From contig NC_133896.1 of NCBI RefSeq assembly GCF_964199755.1, forward strand, positions 94,612,200-94,676,199: a DNA stretch of 64,000 bases, read 5' to 3'. Source of the DNA: Larus michahellis. Taxonomy: Eukaryota; Chordata; Aves; Charadriiformes; Laridae. This document shows positions 37,371 through 48,247 of the stretch, piece by piece (position 1 is the first letter of the stretch; every line of letters begins with the position of its first letter). The notes under the pieces were generated by a model. It saw only the letters and a program-made list of their open reading frames with translations. It ran no database searches and was not told where the DNA came from. Both the position numbers and the translations under genes were made by a program.

Positions 37371-39564
37371 TGTGATCAATAGCCAGAGGTCTCAGCTCAA
37401 ATCAAGGGTCAAGTGCTCTCATTGAGCTTTAGAAGTTGAGATAACTCCTCTGTGCAACAGATGCTGCTCCAGAAATCTCTCAGCTGTGCAGGGATGCTTT
37501 TAAACTGGTCCTGGCTCTAGTTTTGCATTATATCCCTCCATTTCCCCGCCTAATGCCCCTCCAAACGAATGTGGTGCCATGACCATCCTAATCCATCTAC
37601 AGTGTTTAAACTTGGATCACAACTAACACAAAGGGGCTGGAGACAGCAAGTAAAACACCATATGTTAATTAGCTTTGAAAATTGCAGAAGTCCAAAGCCA
37701 AAACTTCCCTTCATCTGCAGTCTGCAGAACTGCTGACATGGACGGAGATCTGAATCTTGCGTCTGTCTGATCCAAGTGGCTCCAAAGAGGCAATCCCTTC
37801 GTGATGGGGGAGGATGGGCTGGCTGCTGGACTGCAACTGCTAGCTGCTGCCAGTTCCCAGAACTTCAGCTCTGCCCGGCCTGCCACTCGCTCTGTTGTCA
37901 CTGAAATAGCTGAAGCTGGGATGCTCAGCTGGAGTGGACCTTCAGCTTTGCTGCTTGAACCAGTTTCTACCTGACGGCTCACTCTTGCTCCCAGTTACAT
38001 GGAAAACCAACGCACCCAGTGTGGTTATGGCACGGACTGGCGCAGACTGGGACTGAGGTGCCAAGCTGTGAAAGAAAGGTGAAACTGGGGTGGGTAAGGA
38101 GGGCCACCTGAAGATGGGCTCCACTGCCCTCCTTGCTTCAGGGCCCAGCTTCATGTCATCAGTAGTCACAAGAGCTCCGCTCCCTGGCAGCCGCCTCTAC
38201 GCGTTTGCATTCAAGCCTTGTGTGTGAACGTGATTTAGGGACCTCAAGAAAAAACTTGGTCCTTCGGTCTCAGGTGGTGGGTGCACAGGGAGGACGGCGG
38301 AGAGAACGAGCAGCCCATCTTCCAATGCGAAATGAAATAAGAGGGCTCGGCGGTGGCCGTACTGGCAGGAGGAGCAGCGGCCCCTCCGTGCTGTCTGGAC
38401 TATTTCCCAGAAGGGACGGCAAGGCCTGTGTAATCGGGCTCAGCTGGTAATCAGGCAAAGTCCAAACTAGCATAAAGACTAAATTATCCCTTAGTCCTTC
38501 CAGCTCAGGGGAAAGGCTATTGATAGGGGAGGCGAGGATGGCTGCGGGACTGCAGCTGCCAGCAGCAGCCCACGCAGACAGAGAAACATCTTTCCACCTA
38601 ACCTGCTCCTAGCCCCATTGTCATTCAAATTGCCAGCCCCTGGCCTGCAAAGGGCGAAGGCAAATCCCAGCGCCCTGCTCAGCCCCACACCAGCGTAGCT
38701 GCAGGCACCCTGCAGCCCTCGGGGGGAGGATAACCCCATCTGCGCCTGCCATTGCTCATGGAGAGCTGCCCAAAGACCCCTCCACTCACTCACTCGACCC
38801 CAGCTTCCTCCTCTCTCTGGTCTGCAAAAAAGGGGAGTGATGCCAGGCTGTTTGAGTTGTCATGAAACATGGGCCCAGCAGACTAAGCTAAACCTGGGTC
38901 CAATGGGCTGAGAGACCCTGTTTCCATCGGTGCCGGAAGAGTGTGCAATATTCCACCATGGGAAAGGCGCCTGGCGGCTGGGTTCAACCTTTGGAGAAGG
39001 GTTTATCACACCTTTAAACCCCAGTAGACCCATCCCCACCTGTTCAAAAATTATAGCCATCAAAGTTACATGATCATCTTTAAATCACAACATTTAAATT
39101 GAAAAACCAAATTTGTGCTTGTGTTTTTGGTTGGGAGGGGGCAAGCTTTTTTACACTCCAGTTTCTGAACCTTTAAAATCCTGCTGTGGATCATGACTTC
39201 AAGCTGCCCTCTGCAACCTCTGAGGCTGGGGGGAACCTTAGGTTTTAAAAATGGAAAGCCAAGATCTAAATTTCACATTAGCTGTCACCCCCCCCGCCAA
39301 GGTCCTCTGACTCTCAGACACCCCTTCTCACATGGCACTGGAGCCCAGATCTCTGAAAAGGTCCTGGTTAAAACAGCACAGGATGAAAAAAGAGAAGGTT
39401 CTCTTGAGCTGGACCCATTCTCTGATCCTGACTGTGGTGTCTCCCCATGAAGGGTTGCCTCAGCACAGCGAGGGAGCAGCCGTCAGACAAATGGCATTAC
39501 GGGGCAGGCAGCAGCGAGCTGGCAGGGCAGGTGAGGAAGAAAATGGCATGATGCCACATGCGGT
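37371..39564. other. Intergenic DNA
   Basis: No gene was seen. Two GC-rich segments (about 37800-37990 and 38510-38640) share loosely similar wording but not enough to call a duplication. Confidence 0.5.
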
Positions 39565-40386
39565 GACAGAGTGTACCCTCAGCAAGTTTGCTGATGACAC
39601 AAAACTGGAAGGAATGGCTGACACACCAGAAGGCTGCGCCACCATACAGTGAGACCTGGACAGGCTGGAGAGTTGAGCGGAGAGGAACCTAATGAAGCTC
39701 AACGAGGGCAAGTGTGGGGTGATGCTCCTAGGGAGGAATAACCCCATGCACCGGTACAGGTTAGGGGTTGACGTGCTGGAAAGCAGCTCTGCAGAGAAGG
39801 ACCTGGGAGTCATGGTGAACACCAAGTTGACCACGAGCCAGCAATGTGCCCTTGTGGCCAAGATGGCCAGTGGTCTCTTGGGGTGCATTAAAAAAAGCGT
39901 GGCCAGCAGATCAAGGGATGTCATCCTCCCCCTCTACTCTGCCCTGATGTGTCCACATCTGGACTACTGTGTCCAGTTCTGGGCTCCCCAGGTCAAGAAA
40001 GAGAGGGAACTACTGGAGAGAGTCCAGTGGAGGGCTACAAAGCTGATCAAGGGAATGGAGCACCTCTCATGAGGAAAGGTTGAGAGACCTGGGTCTGTTT
40101 AGCCTGGAGAAGAGCAGACTGAGAGGGGATCTCATCCATGCTTATAAATATCTAAAGGGCAGGTGTCAAGAGGATGGGGACAGACTCTTTTCAGTGGTGG
40201 CCAATGACAGGACAAGGGACAACGGGCACAAACTGGAACACAGGAAGTTCTACCTCAACATGAGGAAATAACGTCTTTACTTCGAGGGTGGCAGAGCACT
40301 GGAACAGGCTGCCCAGAGAGGTTGTGGAGTCTCCTTTCTGGAGATATTCAAAACTTGCCAGGAGGCATTCCTGTCCTGCCCCCAAC
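39565..40386 (+). mobile_element. CR1 LINE copy A, 5' part (ORF2 end and 3' UTR), interrupted
   Basis: The copy begins inside ORF2. The reverse-transcriptase catalytic stretch FADDTKLEGMAD (near 39585) is followed by the RT C-terminal portion, e.g. AEKDLGVMVNTKLTTSQQCA near 39800 and SALMCPHLDYCVQFWAP near 39945, and then the CR1 3' untranslated region. It is 5' truncated, as usual for CR1. A stop codon near 39650 and others make it inactive. It stops in the middle of the 3' UTR, where copy B is inserted, and resumes at 40868. Confidence 0.93.
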
Positions 40387-40867
40387 ATAAGGACATGGAC
40401 CTGTTGGAGTGAGTCCAGCGGAGGGCCATGAAGATGATCAGAGGGCTGGAGCACCTCTGCTATGAGGACAGGCTGAGAGAGTTGGGGTTATTCAGCCTGG
40501 AGAAGAGAAGGCTCCAGGGAGACCTTATAGCGGCCTTCCAGTACCTAAAGGGGGCCTACAGGAGAGATGGGGAGGGACTCCTTATGAGGCAGTGTAGTGA
40601 TAGGATGAGGGGCAATGGTTTTAAACTGAAAGAGGGGAGATATAGGTTAGATATTAGGAAGAAATTCTTTACTGTGAGGGTGGTGAGGCGCTGGAACAGG
40701 TTGCCCAGAGAAGTTGTGGATGCCCCATCCCTGGAAGTGTCCAAGGCCAGGCTGGATGGGGCTTTGAGCAACCTGGTCTAGTGGGAGGTGTCCCTGCCCA
40801 TGGCAGGGGGGCTGGAACTGGGTGATCTTTAAGGTCCCTTTGGAGTCTAACCATTCTGCGATTCTAT
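40387..40867 (+). mobile_element. CR1 LINE copy B, inserted inside copy A
   Basis: A second CR1 of a different subfamily starts at ATAAGGACATGGACCTGTTG and runs through the conserved GGCTGGAGCACCTCTGCTAT and GACCTTATAGCGGCCTTCCA phrases to the typical 3' terminus at about 40867 (CCATTCTGCGATTCTAT). It is closer to its expected consensus than copy A. A 4-bp word, CAAC, flanks it on both sides (40383-40386 and 40868-40871). CR1 often lacks target duplications, so this may be chance. Confidence 0.93.
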
Positions 40868-40966
40868 CAACCTGCTCTGGGAGAACCTGCTTTGGCGGAG
40901 GTCGGGGTGGGGGGTTTGGACCAGGTGATCCCCGAAGGTCCCTTCCGACCCCTGCCGCTCTATGAC
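40868..40966 (+). mobile_element. CR1 LINE copy A, remaining 3' end
   Basis: Sequence after copy B continues copy A exactly where it stopped. It reads AACCTGCTCTGGGAGAACCT, then the 'ggtttggaccaggtgatc' and 'ggtcccttccgacccc' phrases and the CTCTATGA end. The minus-strand copy at 44111-44458 contains the same phrases without interruption. Confidence 0.9.
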
Positions 40967-41330
40967 GTCACCGCCGCTACTTTTCCCAGGCGCGGGGTTT
41001 ACCTGTCGGCCCTCGCCGCACCTGTGACGGGGGGGGGAGTGGGGAGGGAGGGCGGGCATTGATCCCGCGGGCGGCAGGCAGAGCCACGCGCGGAGCGGCG
41101 GCGCCACCTGGCGGCGACGTGCGGCACCTCCCGTGACGGGCAGGGGATGCTCCGCGGGCGGGGCTGGGGTGGGAGGGACACGGGGAGGCGGTGGGGTACC
41201 GGAGCGGTGGGACGAGGCCCTCACCCTGCCGGAACGGAGGGTGTTGGGGAGGGCGGGGAGGGGGGGGGAAGAGTCACTTTGTTTAGCGGCGATTTCCCAA
41301 GGGATGGAGTGCTTGTGGTGCTGCGTGGGC
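40963..41330. promoter_or_regulatory. Intergenic CpG island with CRE and CTCF-like motif
   Basis: A sharp rise in CpG and GC begins at the end of CR1 copy A. It includes a perfect palindromic CRE, TGACGTCA (40963-40970), and many GGCGGG-type words. GCGCCACCTGGCGG at 41101-41114 fits the reverse CTCF core (SYGCCMYCTRSTGG) at 13 of 14 positions. No gene starts here in the known synteny, so the block may be an unannotated promoter (for example of a noncoding RNA), an insulator or a GC-rich accident. G-runs at 41029-41055 and near 41262 add quadruplex potential. Confidence 0.5.
41101..41114 (-). promoter_or_regulatory. CTCF-like binding motif
   Basis: GCGCCACCTGGCGG matches the reverse complement of the CTCF core consensus with one mismatch (C where T is preferred). 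It lies inside the CpG island between NHLH2 and CASQ2. No occupancy data are available. Confidence 0.4.
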
Positions 41331-44110
41331 AATAGCTGAAGTCTTAAAAAACAGCTCCCCGCGTGGTTTTGAGGTTTTGAGCCGACGGGCATTTTTATCT
41401 AAAACTGATGAAATGGGGAGGGTCTCAAAAAAAACGTGGAATGGTGCCCTACAGGAGGCTTCGTGGGGAAAGGTGGCCGGGCGGAGGTAGAAGCTGGGTT
41501 ATTGCCTGTGTTACTGAGCTGCTCTGTGAGCTCAGCCCTTATTTCAGGGGATGTAGTCCGCTCGGAAACATAAAACCAGACAGACGTCTTCACAAAGCAG
41601 ACGTCTGCCTGCATTGCCCCATGAGACATCAGTGTGCGCTGGCCAGGAACACGACTTCTGCATCTTCGTGTGTGTCCCTCAGCATTTGCTGTGGCCACTA
41701 AGGCAGAGACCCTCCCTGTCCTGTGCTTGTGCAGCACCCAGTGCCGTGGCTACCTGCTCTCCGACCCGGGCTCCTCCGTGCTCTGGGACTGCGAGTGAGG
41801 GATGCTTGTTTGCTGTTTTCCTGTTTAAGGAAGAAGACCCTATGGGTGACTTCAGCAAGAGGCCAAGGGCAGAGAAGTCAAGGACAGCAGGCTCAACAGG
41901 GCAACTTCACTTGGGAGGATGTGGTCATCCCATCACCTACTTTGCCTGTGTCAGAGGAGACGGAGAGATCAGTCCCTGTCTCCTGCAGTGACAGGCACAC
42001 CACCATGTAGGTGACACAGGGGGGCCGTATCCCAGACTGGAGAGTCACCAGCTTCTGACAAATGAAGCAGAGTCACTTCTGAGCTTCAGAGTTTGGGTCC
42101 TAATTTAGACCACTGTGAGTGGGCATTGGGTCTATGAGAAGGTACAGCCCTGATCAGCTACAGAAAGACACCCCAGAAGTGACTTCATTAGTTAGAAATT
42201 GCCAATGTAGGTATAGCTGATAATTTGTGAAAAACTGTTGATGATTGGGTGTATACTTCTGACCTGCCCAGCCTACCCACCATAAATCAGCCACTAATAG
42301 GAAAGACAGCAGAAGCCCTTTATATTAATTGCACTGTGTCATTTGACAAGCTCTATCTAGTTAAATCTTGAAGGACCTTGAGGAGTTGGGCTCTGATCCA
42401 GGAAAACGGTGACCCACATGCTTAACTTCTAGCGCAAGGGCAGACCTAATGGGATGCAAAATTAAGCACAGGCCTAAGTGTTTTCCCTGCATTCGCCCGA
42501 ACCCAGGCTAACACTTCAGAGAAGGTCAACATCTCGCAGCATATCAGCATCAGCGGGGAGACGGATGGAGAGCTGCTTCCTAATTTTACATATGCTAATA
42601 AATTCCCCACCTGTGTCCAGTAATTTACAGGCAAAAAAAAGCCAACCTACTGTCACTGGGTAGCTATAGATAGCAGCTGGACATCGTGTTTGGTTCACTA
42701 GAGTTCAATAAGCAAAGTCTCTCAGGGCCTGAGGACCGTGGGCAGGTTCGCGCGCTCCTGCACCGTCTCCCTGGGTACCAGGCTCGCCGGGTTTCCTTTA
42801 CGATGTTCCCAGTGGAAGGGAGGATTTTAGGGCCTGATACTCAAGCAAGTGGTTTCCCAGCTCTCATCTGAGACACAGATTAAGTACAGAAGGTAATTTT
42901 TAGGTTAAAATAAAAATATTGCAATTAAAAATGTCAAAAGAAATATTTTCACTGTTTTATCTGAACGGTTCTGTCAAATTAAAACACAGTTGTTAAGTCC
43001 TTTATGTTACAGAATCTGTGCTTTCTGCCACTGGAGAGTTTTAGCTGGATATTTTTCAATTAGCACTTCAATTAATGTCATTGAGGGTCTGCCTGAGATG
43101 ATTCTTAGGTAGTCTTCCCCTTTCTGGCTTGTGCAGTTATTTGGGTCCACGCTGTCAGTGTAAATGATGCTGTTCAGCCCCATATTTTTGTGTATGTTCA
43201 CAACATGTGGAAGTAAAGAGGACTTACTCAAGTCTTAAGTACTTGGGGTCTTTGGGAGATTTGAAAAATGTGAAATGAATCGTTGAATCAGGCCCTGTCC
43301 TGAGTCATTCAGCTGCCTAAATCTCTGCTTTCTGCCTCTAATCTGGACAAACAGTAACCAAAACGAATTGTAGAAGCGACAAAAAAATATAAGTTTCTCA
43401 TCCTCACTAGCCTTAAGTATCTAATTGCTTGTTTAAACCCTGAAAATCTGCTCCTTGCAAATGAAATAGTGATCCAGAAACGACTGCAGCCTGAAATTGG
43501 TCTTTAAAAGAGCATTGTGTTCATAAATCTGCAGGCTTTAACTCAGACAAAATACTAATATATGTAGTCCAGAAAATGTCACTTTATGACAAGGCAGGCA
43601 TTTGTATCTTTGTCAAAACGTCCCAGATAGCATAAGGAAAGCTCCATAATCCTCCCGGGAATCTTTTCCTCTGTACTAGATTGAAATGGAAAGAAAGGGG
43701 GAAAAATACACAGAAAAACAGGAAGGAGAAAAAAAAAAAAAAAGACAAGAAGGTGGTCTTGACCAGGGAAGAATCATTATATTTACTAATTTAAAGCTAC
43801 TTTTGTTTCCTGCTACTGGCTGGTAAGGACTGAGCACAAACTGCAGTGCGAGATCATTCTGGCTCCTCTTTTCACATATGACATTTGCCTAACTGCACTA
43901 ACTAACAGTAACTCCAGCTCAAATTACTCCGTCCCTGCCCTGCATATCCCCACCTGCTAATCTGGGGAGCTTTGTAGGAGCTTAGTTGCAGCCTTCAGCG
44001 TGCGGATGCCACGCACGGCCCTGACGTGCAGCTCCCGAGAGGCGGAAGAGCCGAGTTTGCAGTGCTGGGCCCTGACACCACGCACGTGCTGCGAGAGAGA
44101 AGAGGACGAA
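41331..44110. other. Intergenic DNA
   Basis: No gene or repeat family was recognised apart from an A-run at 43729-43743. Frames are short. Confidence 0.5.
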
Positions 44111-44458
44111 GAATCACAGAATCACAGAGTCACAGAATCACAGAACGGTAGGGGTTGGAAGGGACTTCTGGAGATCATCCAATCCAACCCCCCTGCCAGA
44201 GCAGGTTCACCTGGAGCAGGTTGCACAGGAACGCGTCCAGGCAGGTTTTGAATGTCTCCAGAGAAGGAGATTCCACCACCTCTCTGGGCAGCCTGTTCCA
44301 GTGCTCTGCCAGCCTCAAAGTAAAGACGTTTTTCCTCATGTTGAGATGAAATTTCCTCTGTTCAGTTTGTGCCCATTGCCTCTTGTCCTGTCTCTGGGCA
44401 CCACTGAAAAGGGTCTGTCCCCATCCTCCTGACACCCATCCTTAAGATATTTATAAGA
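44111..44458 (-). mobile_element. CR1 LINE copy, 3' end (minus strand)
   Basis: On the minus strand this ends (at 44111) in a tail of four 8-bp units of the GATTCTGT/GACTCTGT type, the hallmark of CR1 3' termini. Reading inward come the GGTTGGAAGGGACTTCTGG-type phrase, the 'gcccagagaggtggtgg' phrase and the 'gggcacaaactgaac' phrase. It belongs to the same subfamily as copy A at 39565-40966 and gives an uninterrupted reference for it. It is 5' truncated near 44458. Confidence 0.93.
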
Positions 44459-44569
44459 ACATCATCAATGCGCAACCTCACTTCTTACCTAAAACCCATG
44501 ACATCCTCCAAGATGACCTGTATCTCCTGTCAACCAAAATATGCCCCATTCAGGGGTCTCCAGCCTTCA

Positions 44570-45571
44570 CTAGGGCCACAGCACTCTGCGAGGGACCTGT
44601 TGAGAGCAGCGCCATAGCTTTCTTTCCCAGTCAAACCGTGAGGAATATCTGAACGTTGGCCACAGGCTGGCATAAGGTGGTCTAATCTTCTCTTTGGTGC
44701 AACTCTTGGAGTGCGTACCATGTTGTGCGCTTGGAGTGGTGCATTTGGAGTGTACCATGTTGTACAGCCGGCAGCTGAACAAGCCATCTTTGATGAACTT
44801 AGAAGAGAAGGGTCCAAGCAATATCCAGTGCAGGAGCCATGCCCTAGTTTTTGAGATCCTCCTTGTCAGCAGCACCTGAAGAAGAAAATTCTTTACCTTC
44901 CTGGAGACAGCCTGTCTCCCACGAGATTGTAGTGGCTCACACTTCCCCTGCACCGCTAGAGAAAGCCACACACCTCCCAGAGTTTCCACTAGAAACCGAG
45001 CACCGTATCTCCTGTGCACCCTCTTTGCCCCATACCCTTTTCTCCCCCGAACCGTTCTGTCGTGCCCCCCACCCAGCCACCTCCAGGTGCCATCTGCCGG
45101 GAGGTGGCGGGCCCCTTGGCACACGGGGATGGAAAGAGGAGCGCACCCTGTGGAATGACTCCCTGCGCCCGGGGAAGAGCTGACCTCTGCAAGCTGGCAT
45201 GCTGCAGTGGAGGCAAGCGTTATAAATACGAGCGAACCCAGCAGCCCTTTATGGAAGCCACAGCCCGGGCTGCAGCCCGGGGGTGCTGCCAGGTGGTGCT
45301 TAGCAAGAAACCTCAGGTTAGAAAGGAAAGCAAAGCCATGCTCTGGCACAACACCTTGCTGGCCCCAAGCTTGGAGAGACACAACTACTGCTTTTTCTCC
45401 AGGAAAGTGCTGGCTGCATGTTTTGGGGTGTGTTTGGCTTATTTTTTTGTGTCCCAGGACAGGGCTGGTGCAGGAGGCTGCTGCTGGGGTCTCTTCCTTC
45501 CAGCAGGGCCTCTCTGAACATCCAGCCTCACCAGGTGGAGCCTCAGCCTCCACTTCCCAACCTCCCACCAT
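44570..45571 (-). other. Long anonymous open reading frame (333 codons)
   Basis: An open frame of 333 codons with a mixed, non-repetitive composition lies between a CR1 and unique DNA. By a rough estimate a stop-free run this long is unlikely by chance at the local GC content (expected about 0.01 times in this window). It has no recognised domain, signal peptide or motif, and opposing frames of 161-167 codons cover part of it. It may be a decayed mobile element, a young gene or chance. A near-repeat of GTACCATGTTGT (about 44718 and 44754) lies inside. Confidence 0.2.
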
Positions 45572-47590
45572 GAGACTCAGAAGTGCCCTGTGCCAGGATG
45601 AGAAGACTCTTCAGCAGCACAAGCTGGTGCCTCTTCAAGCACGGGTGACAATTTCTAAGGAAAGGTGCAAAAAGATTCAAAAGGAGCTGTGATATGTTTC
45701 CCCTGGCCAAAAAGCTGCTAGACATCCTTAATTGCTGGTAGCAGCTGATTTCCAGTAAGGCAGAGACATGCTTCTTCCCACCACCAGCTGCAACAGCAGT
45801 TTTCGGCCATCCCTAAGGAGTGAGGTGAGGTCTCCACCTCTTTGCTAGCTTCCACCATATCATCATATAGTTTGTGATTTTCTGGTCCTTTCGTGGCTCT
45901 TCAGGGTAGGATTCACACCATTACTCAAGCATTGCGGCTTCCATTTTCAAACAGAAAAGCTTTAATAGAGAAGCCTTTACCTCTTTTGTGGCTGCAGGTA
46001 AATGCTTGAGCACAGGCACCCAGAAGCTGCCATGCCAGGGAAAAATATCACAAGCAGGACACTTCTCACATCTCCCGGTTTCTAGGCTGACTTAATGATC
46101 TGAGGGAAGGGGATACCCGAGTCATTACTTCTGAATGCTTGGGAATGCTGTGTAACTGTACCCCAGCTGCATAACAATATCTATGGTGGGTTTGCTGCCA
46201 GTAAGGCTTATTCACACAGAAGAATTTGAATTAAAAAGTTGCCTGACATTAAAAAAAAAAAAAAAAAGCATGCCCGGAGCGTACATAAAGGATTGCCATC
46301 AGTAGTGCCTGGAAAGCTATTCACCCTAGAAATGCACATGCTTGACAGGTGCCAACAGACTTTCTAAAAAGATTCAAGGCTGACCCAGACTGTACAGAGT
46401 CCCGTTAGAGAAGAGGGAGGTGAAAATGGAGCAGAAATTCAAGAGCAGCAAATCCTTTCTGTCCCCTTACAAAATTAAGGAGCATGCTAACCTTGTCCAG
46501 CTCATCATCCGAAAGGAATGAGGTTCCTGGTGGCACAGTGAGCTCACCCCAGAGCTTCCCAGTCCTGCCAGCTGCGCCCTGGCAGGCGTCATGGCCCGGG
46601 CAGGGGAGGGGGAAAGCTTTGAGGGGCAGTGAAGGAGGATGGGGGTGAAGGAGAGCTGAGCCGCCACTCCAGCACAACAGGTGTAAATCTGCTGGGCACA
46701 GCTCTGTCGGCAGCAGCCGGCGCCATGCTGCTAAATTAAACACCCTTCCAATCATCAAGATGTTATTAAATATGCTGGTGCGCTCATGGCTAGGAGAAAC
46801 CCGAGGTGCAAGTGGCAGCCCAGACCTGGCCACCCCCAACCCTGCCTGGTGCAGGATCCTCGGTTTGGACCCTGGCTCCAGAGGTCTGGGTGGTTAATGC
46901 CTGCACGGGCAGGTGCAGGCAGAGGCACGGACGTATGCCTGGACATACCCATCGTGGCCAAACTAGGCAGGAGTCCAGTGATCCCACCTCCTCCAAGAAA
47001 AAGGCAGGGGAACTGATGGAAACGGCCAGACTGGGCTGTATGTGCCCCAAGGGTTTCATGAAGGGAACATGCTGTGTCAGATCATATGGTTTATTTCTTT
47101 TACTTTGCTGTTAGTAATTATATAATTAGTATATTATTAGTAATTACTGGGGTCCCTGGGCCAGAGCTCAGCCTGCACCCATTCACACCTCAGCTCTCAG
47201 GGGACCAGCTTTGGGACATGCTTTCACACTGGCTCAGGGCTTGGCTCTGCATCACCATGTTTTCAAGCAGGTCACCCAGAGCTCAGCTCTCAGCATCTCT
47301 CATGGGAACATGCCTGGCCAGGTGTCTGAACCAGCTCTGCTGGAGACGCTGCCAGCAGCAGTTGTGTCCCCTTCTCAGGCTCTCCAGCATGCCAAAAGCT
47401 TCAGTAGCCCAGACCTTTCCCAGTCTCCCTGCTTGCCTAAAGCACTAACCCCCATCAGTCTAGTGTCAAAGCACCTTACAACTTCATACCATCCCTGGGC
47501 CCCACCGACACAGTTCGGATGGAGAACTGAGACACAGAGGGATTTTTTCAAAGCCCCACGGGAAGCCTGTGGAGAGGAAAATTTGAATGC
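45572..47590. other. Intergenic DNA
   Basis: No gene was seen. It holds a 17-A run (46251-46267), perhaps the tail of an old retroinsertion, and an AT-rich inverted repeat, AGTAATTA (47113-47120) with TAATTACT (47141-47148). Confidence 0.5.
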
Positions 47591-47595
47591 CCATC

Positions 47596-48242
47596 TGTCT
47601 TGGGCTGAGCGACACAGGACTGATTTCTCTTCTAATGCTGGGGAAAACTCCACTTTTGGAAGACTCTAGTGTCTGACTTTGTGAAAATATTTACTTTATA
47701 GCCAGCTAGGCTATGTGGGATTCAAGGTCTCAGTGTTTTCAAGCCTTGCCAGGTGCAGGGCTGAGGAGGAGCAAGGCCTGGGCATTTGACCCAGGCTGAC
47801 CAACAGGATTATTTCATACCATGAACACCACATTCGATATGAATTAGAAAGTTTGCTGCGTAGTCTCTCTCTCCCTTGATGGCGGCAGTCTAGAGAAACT
47901 CCTTGCCCTGCTGCCGGACCCCTGAGCCCTTCCCTTCCTCCCGAAGCCGCAGCGCTCGCAGTGTCTGACATTTGCTGTCCACGGCTGGGAGTGCACAGCT
48001 TCCCGCTGATGGAATTGGCTGAGTGTAATCCTTGTACATCTTATATTAGTATTGGGATTAATACTGGTTCTTTAGTATTATTGTTAGTTATTTAGTCTTA
48101 TCGTATTAAATCTACATATATTTCAACCCTTGTGTTTCCTTGGTTTCCCCAATTCCCCTTCCTGGGTGGGGAGAGGTCATCGGGTGATAGAATAATTGTC
48201 TAAATGACAATAAATTGTTATGGGTTTTCTCAAACCATAACA
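47596..48242 (+). mobile_element. Probable solo LTR of an avian ERV-L-like endogenous retrovirus
   Basis: The block from about 47780 reads like avian ERV-L LTRs. It has the 'gaccaacaggattatttcataccatgaac' type phrase (47795-47825), an AATTGGCTGAGTGTAATCCT phrase (48013-48032), an ATT-rich R/U5-like part, an AATAAA (48209) and a terminal AACCATAACA ending in CA at 48242. The best 5' limit is TG at 47596, because a 5-bp direct repeat, CCATC, flanks both ends (47591-47595 and 48243-48247) and the termini are partly inverted (TGTCTTGG and CCATAACA). No internal viral genes are present. The 5' limit is less certain than the 3' end. Confidence 0.6.
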
Positions 48243-48247
48243 CCATC

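Noticed and set aside
37800-38640. Possible segmental duplication of two GC-rich segments
   Set aside because: Only short similar words could be matched by eye; not enough for a duplication call.
39692-40072. 126-codon ORF with reverse-transcriptase-like residues as a host gene
   Set aside because: It is the C-terminal part of CR1 ORF2 in a truncated element.
40428-40781. 117-codon ORF as a small protein gene
   Set aside because: It lies entirely in the CR1 copy B 3' region; a common chance frame in CR1.
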